Shown piece by piece: positions 53,941 through 62,200 of a stretch of DNA of 64,000 nucleotides. The stretch spans positions 1 through 64,000 of the forward strand of contig CAMDKL010000004.1 of NCBI GenBank assembly GCA_945900945.1, written 5' to 3'. The position numbers and the translations under genes were made by a program. The notes below the pieces were generated by a model that was not told where the DNA came from, ran no database searches, and saw nothing but the letters and a program-made list of their open reading frames with translations. Positions within the stretch are counted from its first letter, which is position 1. Every line of letters starts with the position of its first letter. This DNA is from Pirellula staleyi DSM 6068. GTDB lineage: Bacteria > Planctomycetota > Planctomycetia > Pirellulales > Pirellulaceae.

Positions 53941-54059
53941 GGCTCAACCCAAAAACGATGGCTATGTGCCCGTCCCAAATGCCGCGTGATGCGTTATGAT
54001 ACCAACCACCGAACTATTGTTTGACCGCCCCAATTGGACCTATCGAGAGCTGATAACGC

Positions 54060-54830
54060 ATGAAACTGCACTGCTTAGGAACGGCTGGTTACCATCCCAG
54101 TGCAACCCGACAAACAAGCTGTTATTTTATTCCTGAAGCTAGCCTCATGCTCGATGCTGGCAGCGGGCTATTTCGAGTGGAATCGCTGATCCATCACGAC
54201 GAAATCTCGGTTCTCCTGAGCCACGCACACCTGGATCATGTTTTCGGCTTGACTTTCTTTCTGGATTTTTTGGCCGTTACTCCGCTGCGAAAAATCCATG
54301 TCTACGGCGAGCGTGCCAAGATCGAGGCTATCCAAAAGCACCTGTTTAACGAGCTTATGTTTCCGGTTTTGGTACCCATTCAATGGCATGCGATCGAGGA
54401 CTTGGGGCCAGAGTTTGTGTTGAATAGCGCGCGCTGTCGATGGTTTCCTCTGGATCACCCTGGCGGCAGTGTGGGTTATCGCATCGACTGGCCTGATCTG
54501 TCGATTGCCTATATTACCGATACTACCACGTCGCCGCAGTCGGCATACTGGCGCGAGATACAAGGTGTCGACTGGCTGATCCACGAATGCAATTTTTCTG
54601 ATGAGGAGATCGATTTTGCCATCAAAACCGGACATAGTTGGACAAGTGCGGTTTTGGAAAGTGCGGCAAAAGCAGGTATTCCACGCCTGATACTAACGCA
54701 TATCAACCCTTTGGCGTGCGAGCCAGACCCATTAGGGTTAGCTCAGGCGACTGCAAAAATGCCGCGACTAACACCAAGTCAAATTTTGGTCGCGAGCGAT
54801 TCTTTGGTCATTGATCTGTCAAGCCTTTGA
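54060..54830 (+). CDS. MBL-fold metallohydrolase, RNase Z-like
   Basis: A 256-residue metallo-beta-lactamase-fold protein with the zinc motif SHAHLDH (His55, His57, Asp59, His60). The later ligands are in FPLDHPGG, YITDT and LTHINP. The N-terminal LGTAGYHPSATRQTSCY matches the ribonuclease Z/ElaC branch and its relatives, which include phosphodiesterases and unknown hydrolases. The flexible exosite arm of true RNase Z is not obvious, so tRNA processing is not certain. The start at 54060 fits the family N-terminus. It lies alone behind a palindromic element and before a conserved hypothetical gene (88 bp gap, same strand). Cytoplasmic location is inferred from the lack of a signal. Confidence 0.85.
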   Translation: MKLHCLGTAGYHPSATRQTSCYFIPEASLMLDAGSGLFRVESLIHHDEISVLLSHAHLDHVFGLTFFLDFLAVTPLRKIHVYGERAKIEAIQKHLFNELMFPVLVPIQWHAIEDLGPEFVLNSARCRWFPLDHPGGSVGYRIDWPDLSIAYITDTTTSPQSAYWREIQGVDWLIHECNFSDEEIDFAIKTGHSWTSAVLESAAKAGIPRLILTHINPLACEPDPLGLAQATAKMPRLTPSQILVASDSLVIDLSSL

Positions 54831-54921
54831 AACATTTGGGCATCACCCTATACTTGACCCCGAACAGCGTGGCTGAGAATGGACTGATTAACCCCCTAGG
54901 TTCCGAGGAAACAACAACGTG

Positions 54922-55665
54922 ATGAATCCCTACAGTTCATTGAGCGATGACTTCTACATCAATATGCACCTGCATACGGAAATGGATCTTCCGAACCAGC
55001 GAGAAACCGTCCTGCATTTTTTCGAACTAATGCAACGCAGGTATCCGAAACTCCGTCACTTCTATCAACGCGAGCGTGGGGAGTTTATCCTAGAAGAGGA
55101 CAAGGAACACGGGGCTTACCGATGGATCGCCGCAGAACCGCGACGCATGTGCAGCGGAATCGTCAATCCGAATTCGCTAGAGGAAGCGATGGACCAGCAT
55201 TGCGAAGTTCTCGATGTCGTGCCTCACACCATGGCCATCAGCAAACTGGATTGCGAGTCGATCGGATTGATGTATGGGTTTGATTACTCGTGCCGAGGAA
55301 ATCACAATCAGATCCTGGCCGACGCGATTGGCATGCCGACCGGTTTTGACGCGATGGCTCAACGTACAGGTTCGCAACTGATGAGCTACGAACCGGTGAT
55401 TCAAATGTCACTCGACGATGTCTTTCGCACGCATGCTCGCATTCATTTCGAAACCCGATCGACGGTGTTTCAAGCGAAGTCGGGCGAATACTCCGAAGAT
55501 TTGCTCAGCGCGTATATCACCGTGCGTCGCTTTGATTCGCTCGAACCCGACGAGGACTTTAAAACCGAGGTCCTTCGATTGGAACGATTGCTACGAGAAC
55601 TGATGGACAACTACATTGTAGAGAGCATCCTCAAGCCGCTGCAAAACTGTATCGCAACGCGGTAA
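54922..55665 (+). CDS. Conserved hypothetical protein, planctomycete type
   Basis: The product (247 residues) has no signal peptide or membrane segment and no recognised motif. It reads like a soluble alpha/beta protein with charged helices (RETVLHFFELMQRRYPKLRH, EVLRLERLLRELMDNY). Conserved-looking segments are DFYINMHLHTEMD, GIVNPNSLEEAMDQHCEVL, CESIGLMYGFDYSC and RGNHNQILADAIG. Similar proteins are found across Planctomycetota as uncharacterised genes. The start is either GTG at 54919 or the ATG at 54922; GAGGAA lies about 12 nt upstream. It is convergent with proS and separated from it by repeat copy C. I can give no function. Confidence 0.75.
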   Translation: MNPYSSLSDDFYINMHLHTEMDLPNQRETVLHFFELMQRRYPKLRHFYQRERGEFILEEDKEHGAYRWIAAEPRRMCSGIVNPNSLEEAMDQHCEVLDVVPHTMAISKLDCESIGLMYGFDYSCRGNHNQILADAIGMPTGFDAMAQRTGSQLMSYEPVIQMSLDDVFRTHARIHFETRSTVFQAKSGEYSEDLLSAYITVRRFDSLEPDEDFKTEVLRLERLLRELMDNYIVESILKPLQNCIATR

Positions 55666-55708
55666 ACGTAAGACACGCTTCTAGCCTGTCTTTTCGAAAT
55701 CCGGCGTC

Positions 55709-55792
55709 CACGTAGGTCCGGCTGTCCTCAGCCGGACATCGTGCCAAATGCCTGCTTTGCATTGTAAGCCTGAGGACAGGCTGACCTACGTG
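55709..55792. repeat. Dispersed palindromic repeat, copy C (complete, 84 bp)
   Basis: This copy has 10-bp terminal inverted repeats (CACGTAGGTC / GACCTACGTG). The left hairpin is GTCCGGCTG / CAGCCGGAC and the right hairpin CAGCCTG / CAGGCTG (degenerate at the first base here). It lies between the convergent hypothetical gene and proS, with its right end 3 bp before the proS stop. The hairpins could also stop transcription from both sides. Confidence 0.85.
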
Positions 55793-55795
55793 CGA

Positions 55796-57307
55796 TCAAT
55801 ACGACTTGGCAAAAATCGCTTGCGTCTTGGTCGGCTGTCCCGTGACGAAGCAATTCCCATCCCCGGGCGGCAACCCGAGTGGGATACAGCGGATGGTCAC
55901 TTTGAGTTCGTCCAGAAGCGGCTTAACCGCTTCCTCGCTGGCGAACCAACACTTGGCAAATCCTCCACCTGTCGATCGCCCTTGCTCGTCGTCCAGTTGA
56001 AAGAAATCGCGAAACTCAGCTTCGGATTTCAGTTCAACCGTGTTGGCCCTTTGCATTGCAAGTGCACGTTGAAAGAGATTGTCTTGCATTTCTTGTAGCA
56101 AGGTTGATATTCCGCTGACCAATTCAGCACGTGGCATGGACTGGCTTTGGTTGGTATCGCGCCGACCGACAAACGCGGCACCGTTGGCAATATCCTTTGG
56201 GCCAACGTCGACTCGAATGGGTACTCCCCGTTTGATGTGGTACCATTTTTTGTCACCACCACGCATATCCCTATCGTCGATATCGACTCGAATCTTTTGA
56301 TCGGAATACAGCTGCGACGCTAGCTCTTTTTTTAGCGACTTGCAGTAGGCGATGACTTCATCTTTTTGAGTTTCGTCGCGATAGATTGGAATGAGTACTA
56401 CTTGAGTTGGAGCCAAACGCGGCGGCAACACGAGTCCATCATCGTCCGAATGGGTCATGATCAGTGCGCCAACCAAACGCGTCGAGACTCCCCACGAGGT
56501 TGTCCATGCGTAAGCCACTTCACCATTCTTGTCCTGGAATTTAATCTCTTGGGCCTTAGAAAAATTCTGGCCTAGGAAATGTGAGGTGCCCGCTTGCAGA
56601 GCCTTGCGGTCCTGCATCATGGCTTCGATGGAAAGGGTTGTCACCGCGCCTGGAAATCGCTCACCTGATGTCTTCTCCCCTTTGATGACTGGAACTGCCA
56701 TGTAGTTTTCGACAAAGTCAGCGTAGACCTCAAGCATCTTGCTGGTCTCCTCCATTGCCTCTTCGGCTGTCGCATGCACGGTGTGGCCTTCTTGCCAAAG
56801 GAACTCAGTGGTTCTCAAAAACAATCGCGTTCTCATTTCCCATCGAACGACGTTGGCCCATTGATTGATCAGGATCGGTAGGTCGCGATAGGACTGAACC
56901 CACTTGGCATAGGTGGCGCCAATAATCGTTTCGCTCGTTGGACGAACGATAAGAGGCTCCTCGAGCAGGCCGGCTGGCCGCAACCCACCTTTGCCGTCCG
57001 GTTCAAGCCGATGGTGCGTGACGACGGCACATTCCTTGGCGAATCCCTCTACGTGTTTAGCTTCCTTTTCGAGAAAGCTCATTGGAATGAAAAGGGGGAA
57101 ATATGCGTTTTGGTGGCCAGTGTCCTTGAACATCTGGTCCAAAACTCGCTGCATATTTTCCCAAATAGCATAGCCCCAAGGCTTAATCACCATGCAACCG
57201 CGGACGGCTGAATTTTCGGCGAGGTCGGCTCCCTTGATAACCTGCTGGTACCACTCTGGGTAGTCTTCAGCGCGAGTTGGGGAAATGGCTGTTTTTACAG
57301 GGCCCAT
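55796..57307 (-). CDS. proS: Prolyl-tRNA synthetase, archaeal/eukaryotic-like type
   Basis: ProRS charges tRNA-Pro with proline. The 503-residue enzyme belongs to the short, archaeal/eukaryotic-like class, which lacks the bacterial editing insertion. Class II motifs are visible: the motif 1 region (YFPLFIPMSFLEKEAKHVEGF), VRPTSE (121-126), motif 2 (RWEMRTRLFLRTTEFLWQEGHT, residues 155-176) and motif 3-like TTSWGVSTRLVGALIMTHSDDDG. The anticodon-binding domain (QVVLIPIYRD, VDIDDRDMRGGDKKWYHIKRG) follows. The C-terminal zinc-like domain ends in AKSY, as in typical members of this class. Presence of the archaeal type in a bacterium is common in several phyla. It is bracketed by repeat copies C and D. 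Confidence 0.96.
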   Translation of the reverse strand: MGPVKTAISPTRAEDYPEWYQQVIKGADLAENSAVRGCMVIKPWGYAIWENMQRVLDQMFKDTGHQNAYFPLFIPMSFLEKEAKHVEGFAKECAVVTHHRLEPDGKGGLRPAGLLEEPLIVRPTSETIIGATYAKWVQSYRDLPILINQWANVVRWEMRTRLFLRTTEFLWQEGHTVHATAEEAMEETSKMLEVYADFVENYMAVPVIKGEKTSGERFPGAVTTLSIEAMMQDRKALQAGTSHFLGQNFSKAQEIKFQDKNGEVAYAWTTSWGVSTRLVGALIMTHSDDDGLVLPPRLAPTQVVLIPIYRDETQKDEVIAYCKSLKKELASQLYSDQKIRVDIDDRDMRGGDKKWYHIKRGVPIRVDVGPKDIANGAAFVGRRDTNQSQSMPRAELVSGISTLLQEMQDNLFQRALAMQRANTVELKSEAEFRDFFQLDDEQGRSTGGGFAKCWFASEEAVKPLLDELKVTIRCIPLGLPPGDGNCFVTGQPTKTQAIFAKSY

Positions 57308-57449
57308 GAGTCAGCTTAGAAAGGGAAATCGGAGGAAAAGGGTGCGTTTCATCTGAATCGACAGCCTTGCTTGCACAGTCGATTTATCGTTTACACAGTT
57401 TATCCCATTCGCCAGATAGGGCCAGCCCGCAGGGCCTTTGGCTTCATGA

Positions 57450-57537
57450 TAGGTCCGGCTGTCCTCAGCCGGACATCGTGCAGAAAGCGATCAACGCGTT
57501 GCAGCAGTGTCAGCCTGAGGACAGGCTGACCTACGTG
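57450..57537. repeat. Dispersed palindromic repeat, copy D
   Basis: The copy (88 bp) has the TAGGTCCGGCTGTCCTCAGC core hairpin followed by a 30-bp unrelated spacer and the second hairpin CAGCCTG-AGGA-CAGGCTG with the GACCTACGTG end. Compared with copy C, the left terminal repeat is partly lost. It lies in the divergent gap between proS and the membrane-anchored gene at 57646. Confidence 0.85.
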
Positions 57538-57645
57538 TTGGTACAGCACGACATCGGTTTCGCTTGCCGCCCCCCTTCCGGTTCGAATTCACTGTCAGCT
57601 TTCCCTAATCGATTTCTGTACTTCTTCAACAATTCCCTGTTCATT

Positions 57646-58452
57646 ATGACGACGCGACCTCGCAATGAGTCTGCGGTAAATGCTCTACGCATGATACCTA
57701 CGAAATGGGCCGTCGTTATTTTAGGCTTCGTAATCGCCTATGTGGTCCTGCAACCACGCCTAAATCAATGGTTTGATTGGAGCCTACCAACCGTCGCAAG
57801 CATGGTGGGTGACGAAAAACCGAGCGTCAAAATAACACCCAAAAAGAACGGGACCAGCCGATCGTCCACAAAAAGCGAATCACCAACCAAACCACTAACT
57901 AAACCAGCCCCTAAACCCCAAGTCAATTTAGAGGAAGACGATTCCGATCCGCTCTACGGCTTACTAACCGAAGTCGATCGCAATATTTACAAATCGCCGG
58001 CGGGACTCGTTTATGGTCCAGGCTCCGAACAAGGCCATCGACTCAAACACATTGCCAAGCACTTGGTAGATAAACCGGACCGACCTGGTTCGCACGGAGT
58101 TTTCCGTGGCAGCATGAAGGCCTTCCTAATCGCAATCGACGATGCTTACACTCGCGCCAAGAAAGGAGCCAAAGGAACCACGAAAAAGGAAGATGATGGC
58201 TCCGTGGTTTACGAGGTAACTTTTGAAAAAGCGCTTGGATTCATAGGGGGTGAAACCGGCGGCAGAAAGAACCATCCGGCAACAAAAAAGTTCCGATGGG
58301 TAATGCGTGGCAATAACGTGATTACGGGAGAGTGCACGATTTCAGTACAGGGCAAGCAGCGACGATGCATTGTTGTGCATAATTTGCGCACGATTTGCTT
58401 CACATATTGTGAGAGCTTCTGCCAGAAAGCGGTCCATGTCTTGCATAGTTGA
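57646..58452 (+). CDS. Membrane-anchored protein of unknown function
   Basis: The frame is open from 57367 through repeat copy D, but that part is repeat-derived, so the ATG at 57646 (MTTRPRNESAVNALRM) is used. The protein (268 residues) has one transmembrane helix (residues ~21-35, KWAVVILGFVIAYVVLQP), a Pro/Lys/Ser-rich linker and a soluble C-terminal part with LLTEVDRNIYKSPAGLVYGPG, HRLKHIAKHLVDKPDRPGSHG and RKNHPATKKFRWVMRG. The last ~35 residues overlap the end of nagA on the opposite strand by 111 bp and look atypical. The natural end may have been lost and the frame run on. No family is recognised. Confidence 0.62.
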   Translation: MTTRPRNESAVNALRMIPTKWAVVILGFVIAYVVLQPRLNQWFDWSLPTVASMVGDEKPSVKITPKKNGTSRSSTKSESPTKPLTKPAPKPQVNLEEDDSDPLYGLLTEVDRNIYKSPAGLVYGPGSEQGHRLKHIAKHLVDKPDRPGSHGVFRGSMKAFLIAIDDAYTRAKKGAKGTTKKEDDGSVVYEVTFEKALGFIGGETGGRKNHPATKKFRWVMRGNNVITGECTISVQGKQRRCIVVHNLRTICFTYCESFCQKAVHVLHS

Positions 58453-59253
58453 TGCAGAGCCGGCAAGGTATCCGTGATCGCGGTGGCGTGTTCGACGCGA
58501 CGGTTCTACGAGAATGGTTTGACCGCCAATTTTATACTCGCCAGGGGGCATTCCAGCCGCGCTCATCGAGTCGCTAATGATGATACTTCGTTCGTCTGGA
58601 ATCATTCCCAACCAAGATTGAAGTAGCCACGCGGGCAGATGGATCCCATCCGCGATCAACGTGATAACCAGACGATGTCTTAGGGCTAGTACGCGTTGGA
58701 TGATGTTGTCATGACGGTCTACTTGTTGGATGCATCCGTTGCCAAGGTGGGTAAAGCCCACCAAACCGCTATCGATCGCTCGGTCTAAAGCTTGAAAACT
58801 TGCATTGGTATGGCCCGCAAAGACCAGCACTTTTTCTTTGCAAAGCCTGCTAATGATTTTGCAGTCCGGATCCTGTTCGGGTGCGAGGGTCACTAAACGA
58901 ACGAATCCCTGCCCAGCGTCGAGCAATCGCATTGCATCCCTCTCATTTGCTCTCTGAATATGTTGAGGGGGATGCGTACCGTAGTAACCTGATTGGTCGG
59001 AAAGGAAAGGGCCCTCGACATGGATGCCTCTTACCATCGGCACTAATTCGGGCTTAGCATCAACCATACGAACGATCCTTTGGATTCGCCCGCACATCGT
59101 ATCGATGGAGTCCGTAATGATGGTCGGTAAAAATCCGATGACACCCGATTCATGTAGTTTAGCACAAGCAAACTCGAAGCCCTCGATAGACAGAGCATCA
59201 TCGTTAAAATCGATGCCAAAGGCACCGTTAACTTGTAGATCCAAATACGTCAT
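58342..59253 (-). CDS. nagA: N-acetylglucosamine-6-phosphate deacetylase-like enzyme
   Basis: NagA removes the acetyl group from GlcNAc-6-phosphate before the NagB deaminase step. The ATG at 59253 (MTYLDLQVNGAFG) is preferred because it matches the compact family start and leaves 13 bp after the nagB stop; an ATG at 59283 would overlap nagB. The ~303-residue enzyme has the metal motif HVEGPF (residues 78-83), FAGHTNASFQ, FTHLGNGC, ITLIADGIHLPAWL and SDSMSAAGM with LAGSASTM. It lacks the N-terminal and C-terminal beta-strands of the 380-residue classical NagA, as in a shorter subfamily seen in Planctomycetota. It is the second gene of the nag operon. Its end overlaps the convergent 57646 gene by 111 bp. 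Confidence 0.85.
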   Translation of the reverse strand: MTYLDLQVNGAFGIDFNDDALSIEGFEFACAKLHESGVIGFLPTIITDSIDTMCGRIQRIVRMVDAKPELVPMVRGIHVEGPFLSDQSGYYGTHPPQHIQRANERDAMRLLDAGQGFVRLVTLAPEQDPDCKIISRLCKEKVLVFAGHTNASFQALDRAIDSGLVGFTHLGNGCIQQVDRHDNIIQRVLALRHRLVITLIADGIHLPAWLLQSWLGMIPDERSIIISDSMSAAGMPPGEYKIGGQTILVEPSRRTRHRDHGYLAGSASTMQDMDRFLAEALTICEANRAQIMHNNASSLLALY

Positions 59254-59266
59254 AGCAATATTCTCG

Positions 59267-60079
59267 TTAGACACGTTCGGCATGTCTAAGGGTATTTAGA
59301 CTCAATTTGCCCGCACTCGAATCGTCCAAGACCAATGTAACATCACCGTGTTTCTGAAGGATCGACGCTGGTACCATTGAGGAAATCGGCCCATCCACGG
59401 TCAAAGCAACAGCATCGGCTTTTCGTCCGTCTGGCACACTGCAAATGATTTTTCGGGACTGGAGAATCGCGTGGATTGTCATGCTAATCGCTTGGCGAGG
59501 GCAGTAATCCAAATGAGGGAACCAGCCTTCGCCAACTTGCTGACGCCGGCACGCTTCGTCGAGGGTGACGACGTGGTAGACCTCGGTGGTTTGGAAATCG
59601 GCGGGTGGGTCATTGAATGCCAGATGGCCATTTTCTCCGATTCCAATAAGTGCTAAGTCGATTGGCGCCTGGGACCAGAGTCTGGTTGCCTCGGCGACCA
59701 CCTTGTCAGAATCGGAGTTGCCGTTCAAAAAGTGGAACGAACCGATCGGGACTAAGTCAACGAATCTTTTGGCGAGGTAGCCATAGAAACTAGCCGGGTG
59801 GGCCCGATCTAGTCCTAAGTATTCGTCCAAGTGATAACCGTCGACGCGTGGCCAATCGATGTCTTCTGCACAGGTCAAATGTTCTAAGACCTCGAACTGA
59901 CTCGAGCCGGTGGCGACCACAAGTCGGGCTCGCGGTTGTTTATGCAGCAATTCGCGGAGATGCATTGCTGCAAGAGCACCTGAGAAATTTCCCACACCTT
60001 GGCTATTTTGCGCGATCTTTACAAACACAGTTCGGCTCCATAGGGGCACGGTTTTTGCGTTAAGTCCATTCACAACCAC
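59267..60079 (-). CDS. nagB: Glucosamine-6-phosphate deaminase-like enzyme
   Basis: NagB converts glucosamine-6-phosphate to fructose-6-phosphate and ammonia, feeding amino-sugar carbon into glycolysis. The 270-residue protein has the phosphate loop VVATGSSQ (residues 54-61), the active-site region DGYHLDEYLGL (Asp80, Asp85) and the signature GIGENGHLAFNDPP (residues 146-159, His152). The latter identifies it clearly within the NagB/RpiA/SugarP isomerase group. The start is a GTG at 60079; a second GTG at 60073 is possible. It is 13 bp upstream of nagA with the chosen start, so the two form an operon for N-acetylglucosamine use. No regulator of the GntR or NagC type is in the window. Confidence 0.88.
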   Translation of the reverse strand: MVVNGLNAKTVPLWSRTVFVKIAQNSQGVGNFSGALAAMHLRELLHKQPRARLVVATGSSQFEVLEHLTCAEDIDWPRVDGYHLDEYLGLDRAHPASFYGYLAKRFVDLVPIGSFHFLNGNSDSDKVVAEATRLWSQAPIDLALIGIGENGHLAFNDPPADFQTTEVYHVVTLDEACRRQQVGEGWFPHLDYCPRQAISMTIHAILQSRKIICSVPDGRKADAVALTVDGPISSMVPASILQKHGDVTLVLDDSSAGKLSLNTLRHAERV

Positions 60080-60182
60080 TCAGCATAAGGTTTTTGCCGA
60101 ATTTCGGAGCAAGGCGCATTGAAAAAACACCAAGCAAAAACCGAGCAGAACTTGTTTTTGGCGTCAAAAGATCCTTTGTTAA

Positions 60183-60210
60183 TTGACACAGAGGTTTTAA
60201 ACGCAATAAT
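60183..60210 (+). promoter_or_regulatory. Likely sigma-70-type promoter of the zinc-ribbon gene
   Basis: A perfect TTGACA box (60183-60188) is followed after 16 bp by AATAAT (60205-60210), which matches the -10 consensus at five of six positions. Transcription would start near 60217 and give a 30-nt leader. A GGAG at 60234-60237 lies 10 nt before the ATG at 60248. This is the best promoter seen in the window. Confidence 0.6.
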
Positions 60211-60247
60211 AGCGTCTTGACGATTCCTCGCATGGAGAAAAACAACA

Positions 60248-60481
60248 ATGTCAAGTTCGGTGCGTTTCGCCAAAGTTTGCCCAACCTGTGGGCGAACCTT
60301 GCAAATCCCGGTCGAGTTATTGGGAAGGGATGTTTGCTGTCACGGATGTGGTGCTGGATTCAAAGCGAACGCTTCGGATGGCGTCGCACCAAGAATCGCT
60401 GAGGACATCGATCAGCGTGTCGATAGACTCATTCAAGAAGCGGACAGGCAGTTATTACATTTTTCGCCAGCCCGATTTTAG
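60248..60481 (+). CDS. Small zinc-ribbon protein
   Basis: The 77-residue protein has two CxxC-type knuckles: Cys11-Pro-Thr-Cys14 (VCPTCGRTL) and Cys31-His-Gly-Cys34 (CCHGCGAGF), with LQIPVELLGRDV between them. This is the zinc-ribbon found at the N-terminus of many planctomycete proteins ('CPxCGxxLxVPxxxxGxxVxCxxCxxxF'). The C-terminal half is an acidic amphipathic helix (EDIDQRVDRLIQEADRQLL). The gene has a good promoter and ribosome-binding site. It lies 116 bp upstream of the Fur-family gene. A small nucleic-acid- or protein-binding role is inferred. Confidence 0.75.
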   Translation: MSSSVRFAKVCPTCGRTLQIPVELLGRDVCCHGCGAGFKANASDGVAPRIAEDIDQRVDRLIQEADRQLLHFSPARF

Positions 60482-60596
60482 AATTTTCATTTGTGGCTGA
60501 GTATCAGGTAAAGTAGCTCCTGCGGTGCCATAGCTTGTTCGTCGGTATATACTGTCATGCCAAAACAAGCTTGCATAACAGATCGCAAAAGAATCG

Positions 60597-61112
60597 ATGA
60601 CCACCGAAAGCTCCATCCCGCCTGAACCACTCGAAGCCGTTGTGGTATCGATGACTCCCTTGCAACGATTCGACGAGTATTTACAAAGTAAAAGCCTCCG
60701 AAACACGGAGCAACGCAAGTTTTTGATCGAACAGGTTTTTAATCGGCATGAGCATTTCGATGCTGACCAGTTAATGGAACAGCTCCCGCCCAAGGGGGAT
60801 GAAAACTACGTTTCCCGACCGACGGTGTATCGAACTTTGCGAGAGTTTGTCGATGCCGGCCTGCTGAATCGTTTTGAACTAGATGGGCGAAGTGTTTATG
60901 AGCACGACTATGGGTATCCTCAACACGACCATTTCTATTGCACAAAATGCCGAAAACTGATTGAGTTTACAAGTCCGGAAATAATTCTTATTAGAGAAAC
61001 TGTTGCAAAGCAGCACCGATTTCGAGCTCGCAATCATCGCTTTATCATAGAAGGTACCTGCGATGCATGTGCAAAAAAGCGTTCGAAAGGCCGCCGCCAA
61101 GATCGGGTATAA
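60597..61112 (+). CDS. Fur-family metal-dependent transcriptional regulator
   Basis: Fur-family regulators repress genes in response to iron, zinc, manganese or peroxide. The 171-residue protein has an extended N-terminus (start at 60597; an internal ATG at 60651 is possible) and a winged-helix domain (SLRNTEQRKFLIEQVFNRHEHF, SRPTVYRTLREFVDAGLLNRFE). The metal-binding dimerisation region has QHDHFYCTKCRKLIEF, and the C-terminal CDAC pairs with it to form the structural zinc site. Charged residues (KKRSKGRRQ) end the protein. Metal specificity cannot be read with confidence. It may be co-transcribed with the zinc-ribbon gene and lies before dapA, but I see no clear Fur-box nearby. Confidence 0.92.
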   Translation: MTTESSIPPEPLEAVVVSMTPLQRFDEYLQSKSLRNTEQRKFLIEQVFNRHEHFDADQLMEQLPPKGDENYVSRPTVYRTLREFVDAGLLNRFELDGRSVYEHDYGYPQHDHFYCTKCRKLIEFTSPEIILIRETVAKQHRFRARNHRFIIEGTCDACAKKRSKGRRQDRV

Positions 61113-61297
61113 AGTGCCCTCGCGGTCCCTCCGAGAAATCACGATGGAGTCTGTTCTGTCACTAATTCCCCTTCCTTGCTCCACTTGGGGATTGGGCTAG
61201 TTACACTTTGCGTCTAAAATCTTCGCGCTGCGGTCTAGCCGGAAGTGGTCAAGCGAGTTTGAAGGCTGAGTATTTTTTTGCGAAAGTGAATTTTGGA

Positions 61298-62188
61298 ATG
61301 TCGGATCGAAAGGGAAGCGCCTTCGCAGGCGTTGGCGTAGCGATTGTTACTCCGTTTACAGATGGCAAACTGGATGTTGCGAGGCTCAAAACGCAGATAG
61401 AATTTCAAATTGCAGCCGGCACTCACTTTTTGGTTCCTGTTGGGACAACAGGTGAATCGCCGACACTGACCCATGATGAGCATGAACGCGTGATCAGCGA
61501 AGTGATTCAGCTCGCATCTGGGCGCTGTAAAGTGATGGCTGGGACCGGTTCGAATTGCACTGCGGAAGCATTGCGATTGACTCGTTGGGCTGAAAAAGAG
61601 GGTGCCGACGCGTCCTTGCAAGTCGCTCCGTATTACAACAAACCAACGCAGAATGGTTTCTATCAACACTTCAAGGCGATTGCCGAAGAAATTGGGATTC
61701 CGCATTGTGTGTACAACATTCCTGGTCGATCGGCAAAAAACATCGAGCCTGAAACAATCGCGAAGTTATCCGACCTGCCAAACATTACGATGGTCAAAGA
61801 AGCGACGGGCTCGCTAGATCAATGTTCGCAAATTCTGAATTCAACCAATTTGACCGTCCTCAGCGGTGACGATTCACTCACGTTGCCAATGATGAGTATC
61901 GGGGCACAGGGGGTCATATCCGTGGCTGCTAACATTGTTCCCAAGGAATTGATCGCCATGGTTTCTGCTGCCACCCGAGGCGATTTTGCAACTGCATCGA
62001 AGCTGCACCATCAATTGTTCCCTCTATGCCGTGACATGCTTTCGCTTGCAACGAACCCTATTCCGCTCAAAGGAGCGATGAAGTTGCTTGGACGCGATAC
62101 GGGCGAGCTGCGTTTGCCAATGACAGAGCTAGAGGAGTTTGAGTTTGCGAAACTTCGAAAAACACTAATAAACTATGGGCTTCTGTAA
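61298..62188 (+). CDS. dapA: 4-hydroxy-tetrahydrodipicolinate synthase
   Basis: DapA condenses pyruvate with aspartate semialdehyde, the committed step towards lysine and diaminopimelate. The start at 61298 ([20 protein letters not shown]) aligns with the family; the frame is open 30 codons further upstream but without features. The 296-residue protein has the GTTGES loop (residues 49-54), the catalytic Tyr139 (VYNIPGRSA) and the Schiff-base Lys167 (MVKEATGS). The substrate Arg of the YNIPGR motif is present, which fits true DapA, in contrast to the paralogue at 5540. [22 protein letters not shown] is also typical. It stands behind the Fur-family gene and is convergent with corA. Confidence 0.93.
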   Translation: MSDRKGSAFAGVGVAIVTPFTDGKLDVARLKTQIEFQIAAGTHFLVPVGTTGESPTLTHDEHERVISEVIQLASGRCKVMAGTGSNCTAEALRLTRWAEKEGADASLQVAPYYNKPTQNGFYQHFKAIAEEIGIPHCVYNIPGRSAKNIEPETIAKLSDLPNITMVKEATGSLDQCSQILNSTNLTVLSGDDSLTLPMMSIGAQGVISVAANIVPKELIAMVSAATRGDFATASKLHHQLFPLCRDMLSLATNPIPLKGAMKLLGRDTGELRLPMTELEEFEFAKLRKTLINYGLL

Positions 62189-62200
62189 TTCCAACCAACG

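Noticed and set aside
53807-53989. 60-codon plus-strand frame inside the compound inverted repeat
   Set aside because: The frame is made of the repeat itself and lacks a ribosome-binding site or relatives.
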